Translations under genes and position numbers: made by a program | Part shown: positions 34,062 through 45,368 of the stretch, piece by piece | Layout of the letters: the number at the start of each line of letters is the position of its first letter | Position numbering within the stretch: position 1 is the stretch's first letter | DNA from: Basidiobolus meristosporus CBS 931.73 | Lineage: Eukaryota > Basidiobolomycota > Basidiobolomycetes > Basidiobolales > Basidiobolaceae | NCBI GenBank assembly: GCA_002104905.1 | Contig: MCFE01000366.1 | Location: 1-64,000, forward strand | Direction of reading: 5' to 3' | DNA: 64,000 nucleotides | Notes under the pieces: generated by a model | Told to the model about the DNA's origin: nothing | What the model saw: the letters and a program-made list of their open reading frames with translations, nothing else | Databases searched by the model: none

Positions 34062-35253
34062 TTAGGCCTGTAGATCTTCTTCATAGTCATTGATCTTCAT
34101 CCTTACTGGCTGAGTAATACAGTTGCTTATGTTAGAGTTCCCATCAGCTGTTGAGACTGAAGTTGATTTGGTGGGTACCAAGTTGATTCCAGCTTTCCAA
34201 GCAAATTGCTCTGACATGTACTCATGCAATGCTCCTGAGTCAATCATGATGTTGGCATGTACTCCATTGATTACTCCATTCAAGTATAATAGCTTTCCTG
34301 AGTTTGAGGTCATCTGGGATAGATATTCTCCTACCATATAGAAGGTGAGTTCTGAGTCTTCTTCAAGTTCATCCTCCATGTAATATGCCTTATGGCCTCA
34401 ATATGGTTAAAGGTTCTTGATGGCTGGTGTCCATTTCTTCTCTGAGGGCAGTACTTTGCAATATGTCCCTGCTGGTGCCAATTGAAGCCAAGTCCTTTCT
34501 TCTTACATTCTTCTGAGGTAGGATTCTTCTGCATAGCATCTATTTCCATTGGTACTGCTTCTAATTGTCTTCTTTCATAGTGATGATAGCCTCTCTGATT
34601 AGTCACTGTGAGCTTCCCAACTCCAAACATAGCTGAGTCATAGTCAATGGCAATCTTGATGGCTTCTTCAATAGTCTGAGGTCTTTGATAATCACTTCCT
34701 TACAAGTTCTTACTTTCAACCCATCAATAAAGTACTCAACTTGATCCAGAGGGTCCATTCTTTCAATTTCCCAAGTAGACATCTATTCATAAATGTACTC
34801 TTGGACCATTCCTTTCTGGCTGAGTGTCTTCAACTTTCTTGTCAGTTGTGTCTGCTGGTGTGGGGGCTCAAAGGCGTCCTGAATTTCCAACACAAACTCA
34901 TACCAGGTAGAGATTGTAGAGCATCCCATCATGGTGGCTGACCTGATCTTGTTGTGGTACCACAGTAAAGCTGCATCTGCCAAGTAAGAGGCTGCATAAT
35001 GTAACTTGCTTTCTGGAGCAATTCCCTTAGCTTTGAAAGCTTCTTCAATCTGGAAAAGCCAAGTTCCCAGGTTTTCATTGACTCTACCATGGTACTGGTT
35101 GACCTTCATACTAAAGTTGCTCTTGACAAGGTCTTGCTGGCTTTGGGCCATGGTAGTCATTCCTTGTTGCTGCTGGCTAAGGATCTGGAGTAACTGTTGC
35201 TGCTGGGCCAGGATTAGTTGCATAGCATTCTTCCAATCATGATTTTTGGACAT
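34062..35253 (-). pseudogene. Gag and protease of Ty3 element G
   Basis: Gag starts at 35253 (MSKNHDWKNAMQL) with a Gln-rich coiled coil, then a capsid domain (FSMKVNQYHGRVNENLGTWL, ALLWYHNKIRS, VLEIQDAFEPP). Stops and a frameshift lie near 34783-34690. The nucleocapsid is degraded: the CCHC knuckle has lost both leading cysteines (GFNWHQQGHIAKYC). The protease segment at about 34230 reads IMIDSGALHEYMS with Asp-Ser-Gly intact. Gag packages RNA; the protease processes Gag-Pol. Confidence 0.85.
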
Positions 35254-35311
35254 CTTGAGGGAGGCTTATTCTTTCTTCAGGAGGGATGTTTCTGGTTATT
35301 GCTGTAACCAA

Positions 35312-35680
35312 TGTAACAAGCCTTGGTATAAAAGTTGTAGAGGAATAGGGTGTTTAGCTAGAATTGTATTCACTAAAACCTGAACTGATCTTTATTGAGA
35401 TTCCAGCAGCTCCTTATATGCATTTGGCCAGATCAATTGCTGACTAATTGTACTTCCTAATGTAGGCTGTGGCTGATGACTCATTTGATTGCATCATTAT
35501 CACCCAATAAGATCCTACCTAATATATCTATTTCTGTCTTATAAGGATCTGCTGATGCATTTGCTGACTAATGCTACTGATTTGATAGATAATACTGATA
35601 TGCTGATGACCTATACATATAACTAATTGATTTAACTAAAAACTGATCTAACTTAAACATTCAAGCCGCCAATTGTGACA
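35312..35680 (-). repeat. 5' LTR of element G
   Basis: 369 bp, TGTAACAAG to TTGTGACA. In element orientation the internal region begins TTGGTTACAGC, a possible primer-binding site (TGG start) that I cannot assign to a tRNA. Its outer end takes part in an inverted repeat with the flank. Confidence 0.82.
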
Positions 35681-35711
35681 CTCAAATGTTTAAGTTAGAT
35701 TAGTTTTTAGT
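35633..35711. repeat. Inverted repeat straddling the LTR G outer boundary
   Basis: Arms of about 30 bp (35634-35664 and 35681-35711), nearly perfect, around a 16-bp spacer. The left arm is LTR, the right arm lies outside it. Transcribed, it would form a strong hairpin. Confidence 0.75.
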
Positions 35712-36239
35712 CAGATGAGTTAGTTTTATGGTTAGCCTAGTGGTACATTATTGTTATCTTTCAAATCAATAGTATTAGTACCAGATATTAAAGGTGAATT
35801 GGATTATTAATATATACAACAATGCTATTTGCACAACAAATTATTAGCATATTTGACAGAAAATTACAAAACTGTTGAAGAATATATTTATGGCAATGTA
35901 CTTAGTACAGCAGAGTTGTACCATAAGGTCTAAGGTATATACAAAGATGTTTTAGATCAAGACAAAAATTTACATTCAACTTTACCAAATATTACATACT
36001 CTGCACTAAAATATATTTTTAAAAAGAACAACATAAAGTTAAGAGCTTTTCCAGGGATATCATACAAAAAAAATACAACTACTTAGCACGCTCTTGTTGA
36101 TGGCAGATTACAAATTTTAATCCTGGTATACATGAAGATATTGTTGTAAGAGCCTTGGAGATATTGGAAGTGATTTGGGAGGACAAGTAGATTTTGTGTT
36201 TTTCTCTGAATGATTCATTGAATGCCATAGTAGCATTTT
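35712..36239 (+). other. AT-rich spacer with a broken ORF remnant
   Basis: Very AT-rich. From 35848 one plus frame reads AYLTENYKTVEEYIYGNVLS and on to LPNITYSALKYIFKKNN and RAFPGIS, about 75 residues with a single TAA in the middle, then ends near 36083. I recognise no family. Around 36145-36195 the sequence resembles the start of the copia relic at 39854, so it may be retroelement debris. Confidence 0.3.
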
Positions 36240-36490
36240 TACTTTTACATGATTGCAACATCACAAACACTTAAAACAGGCTAACAAAGTTCTCAAAAAC
36301 ATGTGTTCAAAGCTGGGGGCTGCTTGGACAACTTTGAGAATTTTCACATTCTGGGTACCTGTTATTTTGGTGCAAATATTCCAAGCTAATCATGACAAGG
36401 AATTTGGTCAGTATTCTCTAGGATCTGAAGGTAATGATCTAAGTGACTAAGTTAGATGAATGTTTAGGTGGGTCACAAGTTCTTACAACA
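36240..36490 (-). repeat. LTR-like repeat, family L (copy L2)
   Basis: About 250 bp strongly similar, in inverse orientation, to 55117-55400; both translate as related peptides around TTLRIFTFWVP and TTLRCFLFWVP. It ends TTACAACA at 36490. The following 36491-36683 shows nothing recognisable. Confidence 0.5.
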
Positions 36491-36683
36491 GATATGCCAG
36501 TTGCTTTGATCAATGCCAATTTGATGTATACCTATTTTATGCTAAAATACAAACTCTCATTTGGTACCACACCTGTTTACACAACTGTATAAATTGATGG
36601 TTATTTCATTGGAGTGTATAAAGTTGTAATTGGTAGCCAGAAAATATTAGACACAAGTATAATTCCCTGTTGTTGTAATAAAA

Positions 36684-39366
36684 AGTAGTTGCTTGTGCAC
36701 CCAACCTAGCCTTGCATAGCTTAACTGGTCACCAACACATTGGGTTGCTTAGCTTCTTAATTCCATAGGCATAGTCGTCTCTAAGTAAATGTATGTTCTC
36801 AGTATTTTCTAACTCTTCCTGGCTGTCTTCCATGTGCTAATTCATCACATCCATGACAGACTTGAAGGTAATATTCTTGATGAGATTGGGATATGGTGGT
36901 ATCTGCAACTTGACTTTTCTTCCTAACTTCCCACACATCTGCTCCATAGGATATTCCCAAAAGGAGAAGGCAGGCCCAATATTCTCCACACATTGTGCAA
37001 GATGGAGTAGAGGATGGATACAGTAGAGGCAGAGATCTGTAATTCAGCTTTTCCTTTTGATATGGCTGGTCAATTACCATCACATGCTTATTGAATAGAA
37101 GCTGTAATTGTGTGAAGATTGCATTGGTAATTTGCTTTTGGATAAATATACCTACAATGTCCACATATAACTTCCAATGCTTCCATCTCATCCTGCCTGT
37201 CCTCCATTTACTAACTTATCACATATATGATAGATATGAAGGTAATATCTTTAATAAGACTGGAAAATGCTGGTACCTGCAATTTGACTAGTCCACCTAT
37301 TGGCCTTCACATCTACTCTATGGGAAACCCATACTAGGTGAAGCATGGACCCATATTCTCCACACATCTAGCCACATGGAGTAGTGAATGAATACTTTGG
37401 CAGTTGAGATCTTTGCATTCAGCTTTATGGTTATAGTATTGCTGCTCAAATCCTGTCACAAACACCTGGCCCAAAAGCTGTAGATGCAGCAAGTTGGTAT
37501 TGGTAGTCTGCTTCCTACAATTTCAGCACATGTCTCTTAATGCTTCAAATGTACTTTTGGTAGCAATGGCTTCAAAAAGTCAAGTCCTTGCATACATATT
37601 GTTTCATATGCATATGAATATTGATTGGAGCCTATGAGAAGAGCTTTGTGTAGCAGATATTCAGTAATACCATGTCAATTATTTCAAATTTCTCCAGCAT
37701 CCCAAAGGGCTCATTTTGGTTGAAATGCTCCATGTACAATTTGGTCATTAGTATAGGGGTATTGTCAAAAAAAAAATTCATTGCCCCTAGTAGAAAGCCT
37801 TTGCTCCAACAAATGCCCTCTATCTCAAGTATCTTTGGTATCCAGTTAACTCCATTTTCTGGCCAATGGCTTATAGCTTGCCAGCTTTGCAGCAATTGAA
37901 TGCTTACTTGGTTATGTTCTCTCTGTGGAAAGACAATTTTCTTAGTGTGGTTGTTTAGATAATAATAATATGTTTAATTTATGGATTTAATCCCCTGGAT
38001 TAGAAACTTTTGACAGTAATACTAGCCATTGTGTCCAGGAAAGCTAGCTATCTTGCTGAAGCCATTGGTATCACCAGTGCAGACAATGATATGCACTTTT
38101 ATGTTATGGTCATTGACCAGTATTCTTCTGGAAAGCACACAAAACTCATCCAGCAATGTATAGAGGTATCTATACTGCTATGATGGAGATTTAAGCCCAG
38201 ATACCAGTGAGACTATCATTAGATATCTTCTCTGACACTGTAAAATAGACAGCAAATGCAGGTGGATGAGGGTCAGCATCCTGCAGGATATGTTGGTGGA
38301 GTACTTTTTCAATGAGAATCTACCAGGTGCCAAGGTAAAGGCATTGCCAGACATAGCATTAAAGCAGCTCTTGCTTCATACTCTCTTGTAATGTTTGTCA
38401 ATGAATATATTGGAATTCTTTTCACCTGGTCAATACTGAATGTACTATTATATAGCTTCACAGTGCTTGTTGGACTGCATGAGCTTCTTTAAATGGGGTA
38501 TTACTGGAATATATTCAGAGTGTGAACATTGTTCCTCCTATTGTAGAGGACTGATGGCAAGTTGGACAACTTTCAATGGTGGCATTTTCTGATGTGAGTG
38601 CCATGCAACTGCTATCACAAGACAGTCTCAGGGTCATATGATGCCAGCCACATGATGGTTGTCCATTTGTACCTTGGACATGAAAAGCTGAATCCTGGTA
38701 AGCTTTTGGCAAGTAGTAGTAGTTAATCCTTAAAACCCCCATGTCTGGTATTAATGCAAACACTCCACTTCTCCAGCCATACCATCTTATCATTCACCAG
38801 TAAATGAATTACAGGGCTCACTTGGCTCCATAAAGAATTGCTGGTATTTTTTCCATGGGTGTAGTCTCAATACATGTTGGCACTCTTTTGGGCTCATGCA
38901 GGGTACTGTTGCAAGGAGCAATATGCTCACAATTTGTTGGTGGCCTTCTTCCTCAGAGCTATCACCCTGCTTACCATATTCAGAAGGCTGAGGTGAGTGC
39001 AATGATACCATAAGCTCACCTGACTCAATTTGTGCAATACAACAAGTACAGCAAGGTGCTATTAGAGATGTATCAAGCAGTTAGCAAAATACTGTTAGTA
39101 CAGTAGTGAGTGATGAGTGGTCAAATATGACTAGTGTTGAAAAACACTGGCATATATCCTTGTAATATATCCAATACTTTTTGAATGCTCAATGGATTAA
39201 AACCTGTTAAAATAGCCCCATTGACTTTTTTCTCTCATCTTACTTATTGAATCAAAGTAGTCATCTCCATAGGGCAAACAACTTAACCCTCAACAACATA
39301 ACATTATTATATCATTTTTTTGTCAATTCATATGTGAGTTCAATGCAGTCTTATATATGAGTCATC
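36684..39366 (-). mobile_element. Plavaka-like transposon P8 with internal tandem duplication
   Basis: Minus-strand transposase relic: a Trp-Cys-rich passage near 38515-38990, the GDTNGF-type block near 38050-38110, a Trp-Pro-Glu passage near 37860, and the late IH/GP block twice. The segment 36810-37186 is repeated at about 37197-37560 with a 374-bp offset, so the late transposase block is duplicated. The right end is cut by foldback copy FB2. Confidence 0.75.
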
Positions 39367-39853
39367 AGACTTGTTCTGTTAGATAGTGCTACATTGAGCC
39401 ATGAGTGTCAAATAGTGCCATTGCATGACAGAGAGGCATTACAGACCTAAACATGGCCACAGAGTGTGAAATATAGCACTTCATCTTCATGCAAAGCAGC
39501 CTATATGCTTCACCCATTTCACTGGTACCCTCTGGCACTATATTTAAATATTAGCCCCAAAGTAAGACCTATACAAAGCACTTATGGTGCTAGATGGTAC
39601 CAGTGGACCAAGATAGTGCCATGCATTAGTGTGACATGATACAAACCACAGGAGCTTGATTCAGAGTGCCATGGGTATAGAGTACCAGATGCATGTTGTC
39701 AATTCTTGTGTGCTCTTACCCATTGTGCACAACATTGATCCAAAAAAAAGGTCAAAAAATGGATTTTCTCCGGTACAATACGTGAAACACAAGGGCTGCT
39801 TTGCATTGAGATGAAGCACTATGTTTCACACACAAGGGCTGCTTTGCCTATAG
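39367..39853. mobile_element. Foldback element FB2, damaged copy
   Basis: Same family as 10702-11434: starts AGACTTGTTC and holds the GGTACCAGTGGACCAAG centre and the GTGAAACACA arm motifs. The left arm is shortened by internal deletion, part of the right arm is duplicated (the GGGCTGCTTTGC motif occurs twice), and its right end is cut by the copia relic. Confidence 0.78.
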
Positions 39854-41918
39854 ATGAAGCATTGTAAGCATCTTGGAGATATTGCAAGTGATTTAGAGTG
39901 TACAGCATATGCCAAGAAATTGCCCAGATATCAGTCAAAATCTGAGCCAAAAAGTGTGAAATGCATACTTTTGGGCTACAGCCATCAGAGTAAAGCATAC
40001 AGACTCTACAATTCAAAAGCCAAGAAGCTAGACAAGTCAAGGAACATGTTGTTTGAGGAAAAATCAAAATACTTTGAAAAAATGACATTAGATGATTACA
40101 AAAATTCAATCTCAAGTCCACCAATTGTCAGAGTTGATCCACAGCAAAACAATGAGATTTTTTTATTCCAGTGGACTCTACAACCATGGTTCAGCCTGAA
40201 TCAGTGCCCAGGCATACCACAGAAATGATCATTCCAGTATCAAATGCCTGGAGATCCAACTGTACCAGAGACAGCCTAAATTATTATATCAATTATGGTA
40301 CAAACTGAGCCAATGCCTATTCAGTCCATATTAATGAGCCCTAGACTGTAAAAGAGGCCCTAAATAGCCCTTTGACAATTTTTGGAGATCTGCAATGACT
40401 GAGGAATATCAAGTCCCAGTGGCATCTCAGACTTGAGACTTAGTCAATTTACCACTCAGCAAAAAACCAATTGGAAGCAGATGGGTCTTTAAGACAAAAT
40501 AAAAGGCTGATGGTACAATTGAAAGATACTGAGCAAGACTTGTGGCCAAAGAATACTCTCAAACAAAAGGACTTGACTTTACAGAGACCTTAGCACTGTT
40601 ATCCAAGTTTAATTATATCAGATTGATGTTGGCTGTTGTAGCCAAATATAAGTATTTTAAACATCAAATGGATGTATAAGCTGCATTCTGAATGAATAAC
40701 TTGATGAGGATGTGTATTAGGACCTGTCTGTATGAATTTGTTGACCAAGATAACCCCCACTTGGTCTGCAAGCTTAAAAAATCTCTGTATGGTCTCAAAC
40801 AATCACCAACAGCCTGGATCTGTAAGGTAGACATGTGTTTGAAATCTTTGAGTTTCAAAAGGAGTAAAGCTGATTATAGTATATACAATAGCCAGATAGA
40901 GCAAATCCAATTCTATTAGCTCTATATGTGTATGATCTTATTATAGCTGCAAACAACCTCAACACATTGCAGGAGACTAAATCCATCCTATCTCAAGAGT
41001 TCAAGATGTCCAACATAGGAGAACTCAGTTACTACTTAGGGATAAAGTTCTCCATAGACTGAAGTACCTAGACTATCACCCCAAGCCAATCCAAGTATAC
41101 TCAAGATATACTAAAGAAGTATCAAATGGAAGACTGTAAACCAGCAGCTACCCCAATGGAGACAAACCTTAACTTGGTCAAAACGCAACCCAAATCAAGA
41201 GAGCTTAGTGCCATCTGAAAGCCCTAACTGTCCCTATCAGTCAATGGTTGGCAGTCTGACGTATATTATGCTTGGAGTACATCCAGATAGCTCATATTCA
41301 GTGGGAGCTGTCAGCCAGCATAATCAGAACTACGGATCTGATCATATTGCAGCAATTAAGCCAATTATTTAATACCTAAAGGGAACTGCTGTTATCTGCT
41401 TAGGATACTCTTGTAAGGACTCAGAACAGAATCTTGTGGGATACTCTGATGCTGCTTAGGGACCAAATTTGAAAGGCAGAAGATCCACCACAGGATGCAC
41501 CTTTCTTTACTGTCAAAGAGCAATTTCATGGAATTCAAGAAAGCAAACAACCAGAGCACTTTCCTTCACAAAGGCAGAGTATATGGCAGCCTGTAAGTTA
41601 CAAAAGCAACAATATGGTTAAGAAAGCTTTTTGCAGATTTAGGCTTATGTCAAAAAACTCCTATTCCTTTATTTCAAGAAAATCAAGGATGTGTACAGTT
41701 AGGTAGAAGTCCAAATTTTCATGCTAGATCTAGGCGCATAGATAATGGACATCATTTCATACATTAAGCAGTAGAGAATAACTTTGTTGGCTTAGTTTAC
41801 TGTGCTTCAGATAAAATGATACAGACATATTTACCAAGTCATTTGCTAGAGACAAGTCTGAATACCTTAGGTCAGAATTAGGATTAGTCAGTATTAACAT
41901 TTAGCTGAGTGCAAGTGA
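39854..41918 (+). pseudogene. Copia integrase C-terminus, RT and RNase H relic (element K)
   Basis: Plus strand with many stops. At 39854-40230: KHLGDIASDLECTAYAKK, ILLGYSHQSKAYRLYN and the KLDKSRNMLFEE block of the integrase C-terminus. RT follows: GSRWVFKTK near 40470, ARLVAKEYSQTKGLDFTE near 40530, KLKKSLYGLKQSPTAWI near 40770, YQSMVGSLTYIML near 41240, GYSDAA near 41440, and the RNase H segment FTKAEYMAACK near 41565. The catalytic YVDD region near 40925 is unreadable. The 5' half of the element is absent. It is more decayed than the minus-strand copia element and clearly a different family. Confidence 0.82.
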
Positions 41919-41970
41919 TGTGAAAATTTGTAATTCCACCTATATATTCACGTAGCGTAGTTACCTAGAT
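41919..41970 (+). repeat. Start of the 3' LTR of copia element K (family L, copy L1)
   Basis: TGTGAAAATTTG followed by a CACCTATATATTC motif shared with 55117-55160. It lies directly after the RNase H relic, where a 3' LTR should begin, and is cut after about 50 bp by transposon P9. Confidence 0.5.
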
Positions 41971-42223
41971 CATTAATTCTTCTGAAGCTATGTCTACCTG
42001 GAGTACATTGAAAGCATTAAGGGCATATGTTAGCACTGTAGGAAGTAGATTGCCAATGCCAATTTGCTGCATCTACCGCTTTAATTCCAGGAGTTTGTTG
42101 GAGGATTTGCGCAGCTATAAAAGAAGAATCAAGATCTCTGCTGACATTGTATCCATTCCCTAATCTATCTTACTTGGTGTATGGAAAATGCTGGGCCTTG
42201 TTTCACTTTTATGGGTTTTCTAT
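41971..42223 (+). mobile_element. Plavaka-like transposon fragment P9
   Basis: About 250 bp matching the late transposase block of P1, P3 and P5 (compare 11450-11730), in the plus orientation with stops. It breaks off where Ty3 element J begins. Confidence 0.65.
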
Positions 42224-45200
42224 GAACCAACTAAAACTACATCCCAAGAAGTGCCATTTCCTGTATACAAAATTGTTCTTCCTGGGCCACAAGATCTTGG
42301 CAGATGGGATATACCCATCCACTTCATTCCTAAATGCCGCTCATGATACACCTGCACCAAAGGATATCAGTGCAGTGTTGGGATTCCTGGGATTAGCTGG
42401 CTACTCTTGCTGCTTTTTCAAAACTTTGTCACAATAGCAGCCCCCCTGTACAAACTGACATAAAAAGGTCAGTGTTTTGTGTGGTTGGAGCCTCAAAAGA
42501 GAGCTGTTGTGTTGTATTATGATTAGTTTGGGGCTTGTTCTACAATGTAGAGGCTAATCAACAATATACAACAACTTCCAGTATGTTAATACTGAAATAG
42601 TCTATTGGGAGTTTGATATACCAATAGAAGATATAACGTGCACTAATTTCCTCAATCTTAGGCTCAAAATATACTGTAGGCAGTGTTTATCACTTCTACA
42701 GCAGTGTTCTGACCTTCTGTCAACTAATGGGCTTATTTACTTTTATAGTAACTTTTCCTTATTTGGAGGTCACATTCCTTTCTGAGAAGATATTTCCTAA
42801 TATGGAAATTTTGAACTCCCCTTTAACCTAAAGGGGTGTGTTGTAGAAGTCTCTAAAGGGGTCTTTTGGCCTAAAGGGGCATCTAAAGGGGTGTCTTTAG
42901 AGTAAAGGGGCTTCTTGTAGTGGTCTCTAAAGTGGGCTTTACACTAAAGGGGTGTCTGAAGGAGTGTCTTTAGAGTAAAGGGGTTTCTTAGAGAGGACTT
43001 TTCCAACAGAAAAGTGGTAGTTTCTTGTAGATCTAGATTGGATTCTTGTGAGCTTTGTAGTCTCTTTAGTGATGTATTAGCAATCAAAGTCAGAATACTC
43101 AACAGTGCAAGTGATGCACGGGAAGTCTTACAACTGTTAAACTTGTAATTGTAGTGTGGAGATTCTGGAAAGAGAGGCTCTCTCTGTATTTTTTCAGCTG
43201 GGGAAGTCATATATATGAAAATCTTGCAGGATCAAAGTTTTTGGGCAATGCGCAAGCAATACACATGATACAAAGCTAAAATGCTGCAGTGGCGCAGATC
43301 GGACATAGGCTCAGCACCTGTGAAAATTTCACGTGTTTTAATTGGCTTGTTCAAAAGTTACATGCAATCAAAGTCACCATAGTAATCCTAGTAATAAGGC
43401 ATAGTATATATAATAATTGGACTCTTTTGGTCATAACTCCTTAGGTACTGTTTCAAATGAGCTGTCATTTGAAACATGTGTTGGCTACTATGTGTTCTGC
43501 ATGACATTATATTCTTAGGTGGATTGCTTCTCAGGGTCTGGAGCATTTGTTCTTCAGAGTTGGAAATTCTTGATCTTTCACTTGTGTGTTACAATAGCAA
43601 AAAGCAAAATAAAGAAATGAGTGCAATATTGGTTTAGAGATATTGTAGTAATGGAGTACTTTTCATTACCACAGAGCATTTGATCAGCTGAAACATTCCC
43701 TGACATCACCGCCAGTGTTACATTTTCTCAATTGAGATGCGAGATTTTTTATTAACTGTGATGGAAGTATCACCAGTATAGGCACCATACTGGGACAATA
43801 CTACCAGCCTGGTGAATCCCACCAGATTGGTTACATGAGCCATTTGCTAAACAAACACAAACATCACTACTCTGTTACCAAGATAGAATGTCTGGCTGTT
43901 ATTGATTCAATTAAGCAAATCCATACATACATATATACATGGTTGCCAATACATAATATTAATGGACCATAGCACACTGGTCTGGCTGATGAAAACCAAA
44001 GACTTTACTGGTTGACTAGCACATTGGACTGTCCAACTACAAGAATACAACTTCAAAATAATTCATTGCACTGGGAAGGAGCACCCAAACACAGGCTTCC
44101 TCAGTTGCTATCCTGTTTGCCAAGTACACATCAGCAATGACTACAAGGATGTTATCTGTGTCAAAAGAAGGGGGAGGTACCCCAAACATGTTGTTACAAA
44201 CAAGCAGAAGAGACACTCTTGAAGGAAATGGTGTCAGTACAAACCAGAAGAAAACCAAGTATGGTTCCTCCAAGGAGAATTCAGAGTCAAGGTACCCGCA
44301 GTGATTACCTGCAAAGAAATCATACAAGAAAGACATATGTCATTAGGACATGCTAACCTCCTAACAACACATGGTATGTCAAGAAAGACATTTTATTGGA
44401 AAAAAATGTTGACTGACATCACAAATATGTTAAAAAAATGCTCCACCTGCAAATGATTTAACAAGAGTCCAAAGATAGGGATAACAGCACCAATACTGGT
44501 TGGCCTACCCTTCCACTGGGTAGGGATTGACTTTGCTGGCCCCTTTATGAAAAAAAAGAAAGGAGAACAATATGTAATAGTTGCTACCAATTATTTCTCA
44601 AAGTGGGTAGAAGCCCAAGCCATTTGAAGTAAAGATCATAAGATAACCACCTGGTTCATTCTATAACACCTCATATTCCGGCACAGATATCCTCAAATAC
44701 ACCTGTCCAACAATGGTGGTTCCTACCTGAGCACACTGTGGCTCATTTGTGCAAAATGATGGGAATGAAACAGGTCTTCATAGCCATGTATCACCCCCAG
44801 ACTAACAGATTAACCAAGTGGATGAACCAGATGTGTTGCTGCATCCTAGAGAAGCTTCACTGAGAACTTCCCCAGTCATGGGCCAAGCTGCTCCAACTGA
44901 TGTTCCTGGTAATGCGTACAATACCAATTAAACAACAGGTTTCTCCCTGTACTAAGTTTTGTGTGGACAAAGGCCCAAGTGGCATGAAGAAGCTGAATTG
45001 ACAATGGAAGGTGTCCTCTTGACAACACAAAACAACTATATAGAAAGGTTGATACACTGTATTGCCCACCTATACATAAAAGTATTTAAAGTGTTGACAA
45101 GCACCTTCCCCCTCAACTCAAATATGAGATACTAACAGCACAAAAGTGGAAACCAGGCAATAAGGTGTGGTACAACAAAACTGTTGCAGGCCTCAAGTTT

Positions 45201-45368
45201 TGCCTGCAATTTACACCCCTATGGATTGGCCCTTACATCATTATTAGTTTGGACCATGGGCCAAAGTACACCATCACTCTGAACAATAAGACAATCAGCA
45301 ACATAGCACCAGCCCATCTGAAACTGTTTTATGATGACTCATCAATCATCACTGAAACCAAAGTGTGA
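42224..45368 (+). pseudogene. Ty3-type RT-RNase H-integrase relic (element J) carrying solo LTR A2
   Basis: Plus strand. It begins in the RT thumb (LHPKKCHFLYTKLFFLGHKI, FLGLAGYSCCFFK), is interrupted by LTR A2 (42505-43673), and resumes with DQLKHSLTSPPVLHFLN, INCDGSITSIGTILGQYY and the KHHYSVTKIECLAVI block of RNase H. Later frames give an integrase: TGWPTLPLGRD near 44500, PVQQWW near 44710, YHPQTNRLTKWMNQMCC near 44790, and a C-terminal WIGPYIIISLDHGPKYTIT near 45220. Stops occur every few dozen codons. The 5' half, gag and early RT, is missing. Confidence 0.85.
42505..43673. repeat. Solo LTR, family A (copy A2), 4-bp TSD
   Basis: 1,169 bp, TGTTGTGTTG to TTACCACA, flanked by GAGC at 42501-42504 and 43674-43677. 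Removing it and one GAGC rejoins the RNase H-proximal reading frame of element J exactly. The AAAGGGG array is present here as well (about 42830-43000, seven AGGGG motifs). Confidence 0.92.

Larger units (their letters stand above)
30970..35680 (-). mobile_element. Ty3-type LTR retrotransposon G, rearranged
   Basis: A full LTR at 35312-35680 (5') and a truncated one at 30970 to about 31110 (3') enclose minus-strand gag, protease, RT, RNase H and integrase. The element contains two copies of LTR family H (32522 to about 32674, truncated; 33000-33529, solo), a 524-bp-offset duplication in integrase (31112-32030), and deletions at RT/RNase H and integrase N-terminus. No chromodomain is visible. 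Confidence 0.88.
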
